Positions 10,136-19,019 of a stretch of 64,000 nt of DNA are shown one piece after another. The position numbers and the translations under genes are program-made. The stretch is from Rhodobacteraceae bacterium KLH11. Its GTDB lineage: Bacteria > Pseudomonadota > Alphaproteobacteria > Rhodobacterales > Rhodobacteraceae. The notes under the pieces were generated by a model, which was given only the letters and a program-made list of their open reading frames with translations, ran no database searches and was not told where the DNA came from. The stretch spans positions 99,737 through 163,736 of the forward strand of contig DS999531.1 of NCBI GenBank assembly GCA_000158135.1. The letters run 5' to 3'. Numbering within the stretch: the stretch's first letter is position 1; every line of letters starts with the position of its first letter.

Positions 10136-10143
10136 TCCCGCGC

Positions 10144-10752
10144 TCACCGATGTCCCCAATCGTCAGGATTGTCCGAGTTGTTTGGCGACAAACCAAGAAC
10201 ATCCCCATCGGTCGAACACCCCAATCCCAAAACGGTCCTGTTGGCGTATGAAAAATACGAACACACCTGATTGATCTCAAGGATCTCACCATCATCCCAC
10301 CCAGCATCCCGCAGGGCAGTCACATCCGCTTCGACCAGATCCCCGGGCGCTTCGGTCAGTTTGCGGGCATAGGCCATCGCAACCTTCTGCGCCGCATCCA
10401 GCGGAGCCACCGCCGGATTCCGCGCCTCGATCGCTGCCCGAATAGCCTCCCCGCGCGGCGGATCCGCTAAAAGGCGTTGCAGCCCGGAAAAATGATGCTC
10501 CACACAATACCCGCAGCGGTTCAGTGAACTGACCCAAACGCCCAGCGTCTCCAGAAACCATTTCGGGATCGTGTTGGCCGAGTGATGCAACACGTTCTTG
10601 TAGACCGTCATATGGGCTTCCATCGAATGCGGCCGCAGTGAATGCGCCATCATGATGTTGTCAACATTGTCGTCAGGGCCTGCGACCCGCTCATAAAGCT
10701 TCTTCAGCTTTCCCGTTGCTTCGGCGAATGAGATTGTTCTGATCCAGCTCAT
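10144..10752 (-). CDS. AhpD-like peroxidase-related enzyme (carboxymuconolactone decarboxylase family)
   Basis: This 202-residue all-helical protein of the AhpD/CMD family has the redox motif CGYCVEHH (C-x2-C-x2-H) near residue 76. Such proteins detoxify peroxides through a cysteine pair. The start at 10752 is preceded by GGAGCCGCC. Related sequences are often annotated as uncharacterised peroxidase-related enzymes. The reductant partner is not evident nearby. Confidence 0.8.
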   Translation of the reverse strand: MSWIRTISFAEATGKLKKLYERVAGPDDNVDNIMMAHSLRPHSMEAHMTVYKNVLHHSANTIPKWFLETLGVWVSSLNRCGYCVEHHFSGLQRLLADPPRGEAIRAAIEARNPAVAPLDAAQKVAMAYARKLTEAPGDLVEADVTALRDAGWDDGEILEINQVCSYFSYANRTVLGLGCSTDGDVLGLSPNNSDNPDDWGHR

Positions 10753-10907
10753 CTGGGCGGCTCCTCTGGTTGTTTGCCTACCCGGCGAAACTAGAAAGGA
10801 TTTTGGAACATTGCGAGGGCAAACCCCACACAACACTTCGCGCCCCTCTTCCCCCGGACCACATCACCTGCCATAATGGAAGAAACCCAAAAACAAGAGC
10901 AGCACCC

Positions 10908-12866
10908 ATGCCCGACGATCTGTTGACGCCCGAAGTGACCAATACCTATGACGCCTCTTCAATCGAGGTGCTTGAAGGGCTGGAGCCGGTCCGCAAACGC
11001 CCCGGCATGTATATCGGCGGCACGGATGAACGCGCGCTGCATCATATGGTGGCCGAAATCCTCGACAACTCAATGGACGAAGCTGTCGCGGGTCATGCCA
11101 ACCGGATTGAGGTGGAACTGCACGACGACTACGCCCTGACCGTGCGCGACAACGGGCGCGGTATCCCGATCGATCCACACCCGAAATTCCCCGACAAATC
11201 CGCGCTTGAGGTCATTTTGTGCACCCTGCACGCGGGCGGTAAATTCTCGGGCAAGGCCTATCAGACCTCGGGCGGTCTGCACGGCGTGGGTGCATCCGTG
11301 GTGAACGCGCTGTCGGATTCGATGGTCGTACAGGTTGCGCGTGACAAAACACTCTTCGAACAGCGCTTCTCGCGCGGTGTCCCGCTGGGCCCGGTTGAAA
11401 AGGTCGGCGCGGCCCCCAACCGGCGCGGCACAACCGTGACCTTCCATGCCGACGCAGACATCTTTGGTCATCACAAGTTCAAGCCCGCCCGCCTGTTCAA
11501 ATCCATCCGCTCCAAAGCCTACCTGTTCTCAGGCGTCGAGATTCGCTGGAAATCCGCCATCGACGACGGCGAAACACCCACCGAGGCCACATTCCACTTT
11601 CCCGGCGGGCTCAGCGATTACCTGAAGGAAACGATGAACGGCTCCTCGACCTATGCCGAGCAGCCCTTTGCCGGAACCGTGGACTTTCAGGAAAAGTTCA
11701 ACACCCCCGGCAAGGTCGAATGGGCGATCAACTGGACGCCCTCGCGCGACGGGTTCATCCAGTCCTACTGTAACACCGTGCCCACCCCCGAAGGCGGCAC
11801 CCATGTGGCCGGGTTCTGGGCGGCGGTCCTTAAAGGCATCAAGGCTTACGGCGAGTTGATCAACAACAAAAAAGCCGGTCAGATCACCCGCGACGACCTG
11901 ATCACCGGTGGCTGCGCGCTGGTCTCGTGCTTTATCAGTGAACCGGAATTCGTCGGCCAGACCAAAGACCGTCTGGCCACGGTCGAGGCGCAGCGACTGG
12001 TCGAAAACTCGGTCCGCGACCATTTCGACAACTGGCTGGCCGCCGACACGAAGTCCGCCGGCGCGATCCTGGATTTCCTCATCCTGAGGGCTGAGGAACG
12101 CCTGCGCCGACGGGCCGAGAAGGAAACACAACGCAAGTCCGCCACTAAGAAACTTCGTCTCCCCGGCAAGTTGGTGGACTGTAGTAGTTCAACACGGGAC
12201 GGCACGGAATTATTCATCGTCGAAGGCGATTCTGCGGGCGGGTCCGCAAAAATGGGCCGTGACCGCAAAACACAGGCCCTTCTGCCCCTGCGCGGCAAGA
12301 TTCTGAACGTACTGGGCGCGGCCTCCTCCAAGCTGGGCACCAATGCCGAGATCAACGACCTGACCCAAGCGCTGGGTGTGGGCCTTGGCACCAAGTTCAA
12401 CGTCGACGACCTGCGCTATGACAAGATCATCATCATGACCGACGCGGATGTGGACGGCGCGCATATCGCCTCCTTGCTGATGACGTTCTTCTTCACCCAG
12501 ATGCGGCCGATGATTGACGCAGGCCACCTGTATCTGGCCTGCCCGCCTTTGTATCGCCTGACCCAGGGCGCCAAGCGCGTCTATTGTCTGGACGAGGCCG
12601 AGCGCGATGAATGGCTGGAAAAAGGTCTGGGCGGCAAAGGCAAAATCGACGTCTCGCGCTTCAAGGGTCTGGGCGAGATGGACGCCAAGGACCTGAAAGA
12701 GACCACAATGGACCCAGGCAGCCGCAAACTGATCCGCGTCACGATTGATGAGGACGAACCCGGCGAAACCGGCGATCTGGTCGAACGTCTGATGGGCAAA
12801 AAACCCGAACTGCGGTTCCAATACATTCAGGAGAACGCGCGGTTTGTGGAGGAGTTGGATGTTTGA
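10908..12866 (+). CDS. parE: DNA topoisomerase IV subunit B
   Basis: This 652-residue ATPase subunit of topoisomerase IV acts with ParC in decatenating chromosomes. The GHKL ATPase motifs DNSMDEA and DNGRGIP are at the N-terminus, after RKRPGMYIGG. The TOPRIM motifs FIVEGDSAGG (about residue 435) and DADVDGAHI (about 515) are in the C-terminal half. The length is normal and no gyrB-type insert is seen. I chose the ATG at 10908 because the family similarity begins there. Confidence 0.95.
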   Translation: MPDDLLTPEVTNTYDASSIEVLEGLEPVRKRPGMYIGGTDERALHHMVAEILDNSMDEAVAGHANRIEVELHDDYALTVRDNGRGIPIDPHPKFPDKSALEVILCTLHAGGKFSGKAYQTSGGLHGVGASVVNALSDSMVVQVARDKTLFEQRFSRGVPLGPVEKVGAAPNRRGTTVTFHADADIFGHHKFKPARLFKSIRSKAYLFSGVEIRWKSAIDDGETPTEATFHFPGGLSDYLKETMNGSSTYAEQPFAGTVDFQEKFNTPGKVEWAINWTPSRDGFIQSYCNTVPTPEGGTHVAGFWAAVLKGIKAYGELINNKKAGQITRDDLITGGCALVSCFISEPEFVGQTKDRLATVEAQRLVENSVRDHFDNWLAADTKSAGAILDFLILRAEERLRRRAEKETQRKSATKKLRLPGKLVDCSSSTRDGTELFIVEGDSAGGSAKMGRDRKTQALLPLRGKILNVLGAASSKLGTNAEINDLTQALGVGLGTKFNVDDLRYDKIIIMTDADVDGAHIASLLMTFFFTQMRPMIDAGHLYLACPPLYRLTQGAKRVYCLDEAERDEWLEKGLGGKGKIDVSRFKGLGEMDAKDLKETTMDPGSRKLIRVTIDEDEPGETGDLVERLMGKKPELRFQYIQENARFVEELDV

Positions 12867-12914
12867 TTGTTAGAACATAGTCCAAGACTATTTTAGCTTT
12901 GTGAGTTAAGTCGA

Positions 12915-13619
12915 ATGGGAGTTTTGATCTTTGAAGGCATGAAGGTTGGTTTCCTAGAAGGCGACTTGACAATTTCCGTTGACGAGAGTGGTTCAGTATC
13001 TTCGAACGCGATTTTATCGACGTCCTACAATACACTGCCGCTTTGGTTAAATCTTGCTAAAGAGAATTGCCAAAGTGCCCTTATTGCAAACCAGAAAATT
13101 AGGCATTCTTGGCCTGACGATGAAGAACAGCAGAAGCAATGCCTTTTGGCCGAATTGCGGCCATCCATGTTGACCATTGTCTCATGTGCGATTGCCATAG
13201 ATGCTCTCTACGATATCGTTAAGCCGTTTGCAAAAATTGATCCTGATACACAGAAGGGTTGGCAGAAAAACAAGAAATCCCGCGTGTTTCAAATCTCCGA
13301 AGTCTTCAGGAGAGTTTTCGAGCTGAGGAAGGATGAGGCAACAGAAATTAAACTTCTAATTCAAGAAATTAGCAAACTACGTGACAAAGCTGTGCATCCG
13401 TCTCACAAGATTGAAAATGCAGAGGTTAGAGATGACGTTCCAGTAGGATTAGATTGGAGATTCGTCGCCTATAGACACCATAATGCAAGCATTGCATTGA
13501 ACAACACAATGGCGTTGTTCAAGAAATTCTTTGCTATTAACGCTGGCAATAAAAGGCTGACTCAAGAAATGGAAAACTTGCGGAAATCCTTTGTTCAAAA
13601 TCTTCTAGAAGACACTTAA
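12915..13619 (+). CDS. AT-rich orphan gene, HEPN-like helical protein
   Basis: This 234-residue, mostly helical protein is clearly more AT-rich and uses different codons from parE on its left. I do not recognise a named family. Near residue 156 it has LRDKAVHPS, that is R-x4-H, the catalytic-type motif of HEPN ribonucleases. It is surrounded by long helices at about 85-130 and 175-210, as expected for that fold. The start could also be the ATG at 12939. No partner gene (for example MNT or a small antitoxin) is adjacent. It looks like a transferred gene, possibly a toxin or phage-defence effector. Confidence 0.55.
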   Translation: MGVLIFEGMKVGFLEGDLTISVDESGSVSSNAILSTSYNTLPLWLNLAKENCQSALIANQKIRHSWPDDEEQQKQCLLAELRPSMLTIVSCAIAIDALYDIVKPFAKIDPDTQKGWQKNKKSRVFQISEVFRRVFELRKDEATEIKLLIQEISKLRDKAVHPSHKIENAEVRDDVPVGLDWRFVAYRHHNASIALNNTMALFKKFFAINAGNKRLTQEMENLRKSFVQNLLEDT

Positions 13620-13640
13620 CCAACTTCAACCAATACCCTC

Positions 13641-13696
13641 GCGCCCGACTCGTGAGGGGGGGCGGAACGCGCCCGCCCATGGCGCGGGTCGGGCGC
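13641..13696. repeat. GC-rich imperfect inverted repeat
   Basis: The arms GCGCCCGAC (13641-13649) and GTCGGGCGC (13688-13696) flank an inner GC-rich palindromic segment. I recognise this as resembling a dispersed hairpin repeat of roseobacter genomes. It could also help terminate the AT-rich gene that ends at 13619. Confidence 0.5.
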
Positions 13697-13737
13697 TTGC
13701 TTGATACTTTGCATCAAACATTAGGTGGATAGCTTGA

Positions 13738-13801
13738 GTAGGATTGGTGTTCACATCCATCAAATTCGCCACATCAAGATGGGTGTAAACACCCATCCTA
13801 C
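13738..13801. repeat. 24-bp imperfect inverted repeat (REP-like)
   Basis: The left arm 13738-13761 begins GTAGGATTGGTG. The right arm 13778-13801, read on the other strand, begins GTAGGATGGGTG. By eye the arms agree at about 21 of 24 positions, with a 16-base spacer. The right arm is itself palindromic (GATGGGTGT...ACACCCATC). This is the organisation of a paired REP/BIME element. Confidence 0.6.
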
Positions 13802-13840
13802 ATCACCACAATACCCGCGTCCGATCTCAGCCATCTCCCC

Positions 13841-13862
13841 GTAGGCCGGGCTTCAGCCCGGC
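13841..13862. repeat. REP-like hairpin
   Basis: GCCGGGC TTCA GCCCGGC is a perfect 7-bp stem with a 4-base loop, preceded by GTAG like the neighbouring repeat. This form of hairpin is common as a REP element. The 397 bases between 13619 and 14017 hold only these repeats and no gene that I can support. Confidence 0.55.
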
Positions 13863-14016
13863 ACTCCAAACGCCCTCCGGTTCCCCCGCTTCACGCGGCC
13901 CCAATTCCTAACGAATTCTAAACGCCTCACGCCCTGAAACTCTTGTACAACTCGAACACATCCCGTCCGAAATCACGTACAACTCATACAATCCCCGATG
14001 CCCGCATGATCGGACG

Positions 14017-14787
14017 TCAATCCGACACCCCCTCCAACCACTCCGCAATCTGCCCAGCAGGCCCCTCCCACCCCGGCTCCATAAACAGAAAATGCGCGTG
14101 GTTTTCCACCGGCATAAACGTCGCGCGGTCTCCGTAAAGCTTCGTCAAAGCGCGGCAGGTGTTGGGGTTCACGGCCCGGTCCTCGGTGCCGGATACGATC
14201 AGCACCGGGCAGTCGACCTTGTCGATATCCACCTTCATCGCGTGGTGATCGTCAAACATCCAGAAGAACATCTCGAACATCACCCGCCCGCTTTCGGGGC
14301 CAAGCTGGTCGAACACCTCATGCTGCTGCGCCTCGGGCATCTTGTTCAGCGCAAAGGGGGCCATCAGGTCGAAATCGACGCGCATGGGCTGTTTCCAGAA
14401 CGCCCCGCCCTCCATCAGCGCGCGCGGCACGGCTCGTTCGTCGTCGGTTTCGGGCAAGGTGCCCCAGGCTGCGTTCGGGTTGATCAGAACGATGGCGCTG
14501 GCCAAACCGCGAGAGGCCACCTGCTGCGCCACCACCCCGGCAATGGCATGGCCCAGCAGCACCGGCTTGCTATCCAACCCCTGTGCGAACTCGGCAATGT
14601 CATTGGCATAGTCCGTGACGCTGGTATCGGTCAGGCCCGGATCGGGGTCCGCCCCGGGATCGCCGCCATGATAGCGCAGCGCGGGGGTGTGCACCGTCCA
14701 GCCCCGCGCGCGGAAGAACCCGGCATAAAGCTCCATGCACCATGGTCCGGCAAAGGCCCCGTGAATCAGAACTATATCTTTACTCAT
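14017..14787 (-). CDS. alpha/beta-hydrolase fold protein with Ala at the nucleophile position
   Basis: This 256-residue protein has the alpha/beta hydrolase layout: the oxyanion segment IVLIHGAF, the acid loop GTEDRAVNP and the catalytic His in NHAHFLF. The nucleophile elbow, normally GHSxGG, reads LLGHAIAGVVAQ, so Ser is replaced by Ala. The codon is plainly GCC. The protein may be inactive as a hydrolase, may use another mechanism (as some lyases of the fold do), or may be a binding protein. The start at 14787 has GGAGG about 8 bases ahead. No operon partner is seen. Confidence 0.75.
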   Translation of the reverse strand: MSKDIVLIHGAFAGPWCMELYAGFFRARGWTVHTPALRYHGGDPGADPDPGLTDTSVTDYANDIAEFAQGLDSKPVLLGHAIAGVVAQQVASRGLASAIVLINPNAAWGTLPETDDERAVPRALMEGGAFWKQPMRVDFDLMAPFALNKMPEAQQHEVFDQLGPESGRVMFEMFFWMFDDHHAMKVDIDKVDCPVLIVSGTEDRAVNPNTCRALTKLYGDRATFMPVENHAHFLFMEPGWEGPAGQIAEWLEGVSD

Positions 14788-14893
14788 CAAACCCTCCATT
14801 CGGCCCCCTAAACAAATATGCCCATCCTGAAACGCGTTACAACAGCATGTGATTGCTGTTGCGCAGCGAAATGGACCACCTAAAATTGGGCAC

Positions 14894-15781
14894 ATGACTT
14901 TTGTTGCAGATAACCAACTTCCACTGCTGATCCTGTTCTTTCTGATCGGGCTGATCGGCACAGGCTTTCTGTTTCGGAAACCTGCGGGCCATCGGGCCTG
15001 GAAACTGGCTGATCTGGTCTGGGTCGTGCTGGGCGGCATCGGCGCTTTGGTGGCGGTGCTGGCGGGGCTTTATACGTCAGACAGTTCGCGGCTGGACCGC
15101 CAGATCGACGTGGCCTATGCCGCGACACTGGCCTTTGATCGCGATGCGGCCCGGTTCCGGCTGCGGTTCTGCGATCCAGCCTATGATCCGGATACGGCGG
15201 TGTTGTGCGAAAAGGTCGAGTTTCTGTCCGCCTCAACCGCCAGCAACGCAGAGCTGCCCCTGTTCATCGCCGTCACCAATGAGGTCGCCCCCCTGCAAGG
15301 GCTGCATTTCCTGTTCGGCGGCACGTCAAAAGACGACATGGAAGAGGCGCGCGATATGGCCGCCAAGGCCGAAGCCTTTGATATTCAGCAGTTTCTGGTC
15401 TTTACCTCTGTGGATGAACCCACGCAGACCGCCATCGAGAACCTGCGCCGCAAGGTCCCTGCCATTGCCGGAGATTACCAGATCCTCGCCCGCAGCTATG
15501 ATGACCTGATCGAGCAGGTCGGCAAGCTCAAGGATGAATGGGAATACCTGCAGGCAAATGCGCATATTCTGGTGTTACAGATCGTCGCCCTTTGTCTTGT
15601 CAGTTTTGCCGCGCCTTTCCGCCTTGGCAAATCGCTGGTTGAACTGCGCACCGCTTTTACCGTCGATAAGCCTGCGCCAGACGCTCTGGATCAGCCCCCA
15701 GAAAATACCGCGTCAGAGTCCACAGATTCCGCGCGCCCCGCCGAATCCAGCCCTGACGGGTATAGCGTTCCGCACTCGTAA
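14894..15781 (+). CDS. membrane-anchored protein of unknown function
   Basis: This 295-residue protein has two N-terminal transmembrane segments (about 9-27 and 40-62). A soluble domain of about 150 residues holds two cysteines spaced FCDPAYDPDTAVLCEK. A third transmembrane segment lies near 225-245, followed by a Pro/Ser/Ala-rich tail. I do not recognise a family. Its last 125 bases overlap the convergent glycosyltransferase gene, so its low-complexity tail is encoded opposite that gene's conserved-looking C-terminus. Confidence 0.6.
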   Translation: MTFVADNQLPLLILFFLIGLIGTGFLFRKPAGHRAWKLADLVWVVLGGIGALVAVLAGLYTSDSSRLDRQIDVAYAATLAFDRDAARFRLRFCDPAYDPDTAVLCEKVEFLSASTASNAELPLFIAVTNEVAPLQGLHFLFGGTSKDDMEEARDMAAKAEAFDIQQFLVFTSVDEPTQTAIENLRRKVPAIAGDYQILARSYDDLIEQVGKLKDEWEYLQANAHILVLQIVALCLVSFAAPFRLGKSLVELRTAFTVDKPAPDALDQPPENTASESTDSARPAESSPDGYSVPHS

Positions 15782-16331
15782 TCGCGCCTGTCTTCAGCAG
15801 CACCGGGCGTGGCAACGCGCGGATCAGGGCGACATCCTCCATCAAAGGCTGATCCGGATAACCGCCCACAGACTGGTAGGCCTCACGCCGCACCAGCAAG
15901 CCCTGATCGCCGTAAGGCAATCCGAACAGGCGGCTGCGCAAATTGGCCCAGCCCGCAACCCAGCTCGGCCCCAGCCCCTTGGCACGAAACCGCAATCGCA
16001 ATGCGGCGGGACGGTCAGAGGGAAGATGCGCAGCGACTTCAGCAGCCCAGCCTGCCTGCAGCTCGGTATCAGCATGCAGAATGAACAGCCAGTCGCCCTT
16101 TGCCGCGGCACATCCCCGGCGCAGCTGTCCGCCGCGTGACGGGGGCCCGATGACAATCTGCGCGCCCGCTTCGTCGGCGATCTCAAGCGTCGCGTCACCC
16201 GATCCGCCATCTGTCACGATCAGTTCGCGGATCAGACCTGCATGCAGCCCCTCCATCAGCGCCTGCAGCGTCCCCGGCAGAACCTGCGCAGCATTCAGGG
16301 TTGGGATCACGATACTGATTGGGGCGGACAC
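15657..16331 (-). CDS. family 2 glycosyltransferase (TIGR04283-like)
   Basis: This 224-residue GT-A glycosyltransferase has the nucleotide-binding start ISIVIPTLNAAQVLP, the DGGSGDAT loop, and the metal-binding HADTEL (DxD-type) motif near residue 88. The size and the motifs WLFILHADTEL and LPYGDQGLLVRR match the TIGR04283 group, which lies near arsenosugar or other small-molecule glycosylation genes in some bacteria. The acceptor is unknown. It overlaps the convergent membrane gene by 125 bases. Confidence 0.85.
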   Translation of the reverse strand: MSAPISIVIPTLNAAQVLPGTLQALMEGLHAGLIRELIVTDGGSGDATLEIADEAGAQIVIGPPSRGGQLRRGCAAAKGDWLFILHADTELQAGWAAEVAAHLPSDRPAALRLRFRAKGLGPSWVAGWANLRSRLFGLPYGDQGLLVRREAYQSVGGYPDQPLMEDVALIRALPRPVLLKTGAITSAERYTRQGWIRRGARNLWTLTRYFLGADPERLAQAYRR

Positions 16332-16404
16332 GTCTGAAAGCCTCTGGTCATGGCGGCGCGATCTCCTATATCACGAAGCCAGACAAAATGACGAGGATCA
16401 ACCC

Positions 16405-17142
16405 ATGCCCAATCGCCGCATTCTGCGCCTGACCGGCAAGGATACAGACAGCTTTCTGCAGGGGCTGATCACAAACGATATTGAACGGCTGGCAGACGGA
16501 TTGGTTTATGCCGCCCTGCTGACCCCCCAAGGCAAGTATCTGGCCGATTTCTTCCTGAAACGCGATGGAAAGGGCGTATTGCTGGATGTGGACGAGGCTC
16601 TGGCCGATGGGCTGATCAAACGCCTGACCATGTACAAGCTGCGCGCTGACGTCACCATTGAGGCAACTGACCTGAACCTGCAACGCGGCACCGGCGCTGC
16701 GCCCGAAGGCGCCCTGCCCGATCCGCGCCACTCTGACCTTGGCTGGCGTGCATATTCTGGTGCCCCCGAAAGCGATGATGGGTCCGATTGGGATGCCATC
16801 CGCGTGCGTCTTTGCATCCCTGAAACCGGGATCGAGCTGACCCCCGACAGCTATATCCTTGAATCCGGGTTTGACGCGTTGAACGGCCTCGACTTCAAAA
16901 AGGGGTGTTACGTGGGTCAGGAGGTCACGGCCCGCATGAAGCACAAGACCGAACTGCGCAAAGGTCTGCGCGTGGTCGAGGTGACGGGATCTGCCCCGGT
17001 TGGCACCGAAATCCTGTCAGGCGGGAAACCCGTTGGTATCTTGTTCACCCAATCCGGCAACAGGGCCATCGCCTATCTGCGCTTTGATCGTGCAGGCGGT
17101 GACATGCAAGCAGGTGATGCGGTTCTGAAACTGCCCGGCTAA
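16405..17142 (+). CDS. ygfZ: folate-binding Fe-S cluster assembly protein YgfZ
   Basis: This 245-residue YgfZ/GcvT-like protein binds folate and supports maturation or repair of iron-sulfur enzymes. The diagnostic motif KGCYVGQEVTAR (K-G-C-Y-x-G-Q-E) is present near residues 168-180. The start at 16405 follows a GAGGATCAACCC leader and agrees with the family N-terminus. The divergent glycosyltransferase gene begins 74 bases upstream. Confidence 0.92.
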   Translation: MPNRRILRLTGKDTDSFLQGLITNDIERLADGLVYAALLTPQGKYLADFFLKRDGKGVLLDVDEALADGLIKRLTMYKLRADVTIEATDLNLQRGTGAAPEGALPDPRHSDLGWRAYSGAPESDDGSDWDAIRVRLCIPETGIELTPDSYILESGFDALNGLDFKKGCYVGQEVTARMKHKTELRKGLRVVEVTGSAPVGTEILSGGKPVGILFTQSGNRAIAYLRFDRAGGDMQAGDAVLKLPG

Positions 17143-17249
17143 GACTTGTTGCCGAACCGGCACGCCTCAATGCCCAGGCGGGTTTGCATGTTTGACCCCA
17201 CAAGGTCACGCGGTATCACAGAGACCACAGGTTTTCACGGGATACGTGC

Positions 17250-18188
17250 ATGTTTCGCCTTTACTCTGCGATATGGCGTGCCAGCGCCGGACGGCAGGTC
17301 ATTCTTATTCTGCTGTCGCTGGCTGTGGCGGCTTTGGCCGCAGTTCCGCTGGAGTTTCAGCGCGACATCATCAATCATCTGACCTCGGACAATATTGCCG
17401 TTGATCATCTGCTGCTGCTTGGAGCGGGGATGCTGGGCGTGATCCTGTTGAGCCTGGCGCTGAAATGGGTGCTGGGATATCGTGCCGGAACATTGGGTGA
17501 AGACATTATCCGCCTGATCCGCGGGCGGCTGCTGGTTCGTGCAATCGATGTCAAAGAAGAGGGGCAGAGCCTCCGCTCGGGCACAATGACCACCGCGATA
17601 TCGGCCGAGGCGGAAGAGCTGGGGAAATTCGCAGGCGGCGCTTTTTCCGATCCGGTTGTGCAGATCGGCACGCTGATCAGTGTGATCGGTTACATCTCGT
17701 CCACCCAACCCGGGCTGGGCCTGATCGCCGTTTCCATGATCGTGCCGCAGATCGTTATCGTGTTGGCGTCGCAGCGCAAGGTAAACCTGTTCGTGGCCGA
17801 ACGGGTTCGCATCCTGCGCCGCGCAACCGACCGCCTGACACCTGAAGATATCGAAGCCACCGCGCGCGTGATTGAAGCAGAGTTCGATGAGATTTTCGAA
17901 ACGCGCCGCAAGATGTTCATCTGGAAACTCTCGGCCAAATTCCTGCTGAGTGTGATCAACGGCGCGGGCACAGTCGGGGTTCTGATGCTGGGCGGATGGC
18001 TCGTGCTGCAGGGGAAAACGGATGTCGGAACCGTTGTCGCCGCCATCAGCGGGCTGGGCCGCATCCAGGGCCCAACCGCCTTTCTGATCGCGTTTTACAG
18101 ACAGGTCAGCGCCAACCGGATCAAATACGAACTGATGCTGGAACTGTTTGGCGATCACCCCGAGCGGTACCGCCGCCGGGATAGATAG
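17250..18188 (+). CDS. ABC transporter type-1 membrane domain without ATPase domain
   Basis: This 312-residue protein contains six predicted transmembrane segments of the ABC type-1 exporter fold (about 20-40, 55-75, 130-150, 155-175, 230-250 and 255-275) and then stops. The nucleotide-binding domain expected after residue 310 is missing. No ATPase gene follows; instead there is a hairpin terminator and the convergent efp gene. It may be an orphan half-transporter that works with an ATPase elsewhere, or an old truncation. Full-length relatives fuse the ATPase domain. Confidence 0.72.
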   Translation: MFRLYSAIWRASAGRQVILILLSLAVAALAAVPLEFQRDIINHLTSDNIAVDHLLLLGAGMLGVILLSLALKWVLGYRAGTLGEDIIRLIRGRLLVRAIDVKEEGQSLRSGTMTTAISAEAEELGKFAGGAFSDPVVQIGTLISVIGYISSTQPGLGLIAVSMIVPQIVIVLASQRKVNLFVAERVRILRRATDRLTPEDIEATARVIEAEFDEIFETRRKMFIWKLSAKFLLSVINGAGTVGVLMLGGWLVLQGKTDVGTVVAAISGLGRIQGPTAFLIAFYRQVSANRIKYELMLELFGDHPERYRRRDR

Positions 18189-18193
18189 GAAAA

Positions 18194-18212
18194 GGCCGCT
18201 CTCTGCGGCCCT
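18194..18212 (-). terminator. intrinsic terminator of efp
   Basis: On the minus strand GGCCGC AGAGA GCGGCC is followed by TTTTCC, about 25 bases after the efp stop. On the plus strand the same stem could also end the transcript of the ABC gene. Confidence 0.65.
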
Positions 18213-18236
18213 TCCGGTTTGTCTGTCACCGCGGTG

Positions 18237-18800
18237 TCAGGCGCGCTCGGAATATTCCATGGTTTCGGTGTTTACGATGATCATTTCATCCTGACCGATA
18301 AATGGCGGCACCATCACCTTGACGCCATTGTCCAGCACAGCCGGCTTGAACGAATTCGCAGCGGTCTGACCTTTTACAACCGGCTCGGTCTCGACGATCT
18401 TGCAGGTTACTTTTTGCGGCAGCGTCGCGTTCAGTGCTTCGCTTTCGTAAAACTCCACCACAATCGTCATGCCGTCCTGCAGGAACGGGCGACGCTCACC
18501 CAGCAGTTCCGAGGGCAGCTCAATCTGCTCATAGGTCTCGGCATCCATGAAAACCAGCATACCGTCGGATTCGTACAGGAACTGCTGATCTTTCTGCTCT
18601 AGCCGCACACGCTCAACCTTGTCTGCTGAACGGAACCGTTCGTTCAGTTTTGAGCCGTTGCGCAGGTTGCGCAGTTCGACCTGTGCAAAAGCCCCGCCTT
18701 TACCGGGCTTTACGTGGTCCACTTTGACCGCAGCCCACAGCCCGTCATTATGCTCAAGTACATTGCCGGGGCGAATTTCGTTCCCATTTATCTTGGGCAT
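18237..18800 (-). CDS. efp: elongation factor P
   Basis: This 187-residue translation factor enters the ribosome at polyproline stalls. The three beta-barrel domains are present, with the modified-loop sequence KPGKGGAF near residue 32-38; Lys is at the position that is beta-lysylated in many bacteria. Length and C-terminus (ETMEYSERA) are normal. The 219 bases between this gene and the one at 19020 contain no supported gene and should hold both divergent promoters. Confidence 0.95.
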   Translation of the reverse strand: MPKINGNEIRPGNVLEHNDGLWAAVKVDHVKPGKGGAFAQVELRNLRNGSKLNERFRSADKVERVRLEQKDQQFLYESDGMLVFMDAETYEQIELPSELLGERRPFLQDGMTIVVEFYESEALNATLPQKVTCKIVETEPVVKGQTAANSFKPAVLDNGVKVMVPPFIGQDEMIIVNTETMEYSERA

Positions 18801-19019
18801 GATTTAAATCCTTCACAAGCGGTTGATGCATCAGTTGTCGCCCCTATATCTGGCGGGACCACACAGGGCAAGACAACGACACCTAGTGCTGCACATGCAG
18901 AGAGCCATGCAAATGACGCAACGCAGTTATGCACAATAGGTGTATCCGAATCATAACTAATAGGTCATAAGGACCGCTACGCCGAAAATTGCAAGAGCAA
19001 GAAAAACAAGGGAAACGAG

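Noticed and set aside
17235-18158. 307-residue minus-strand frame opposite the ABC membrane protein
   Set aside because: It is Gln/Asp/His-rich, which is the usual reflection of a hydrophobic gene on the other strand.
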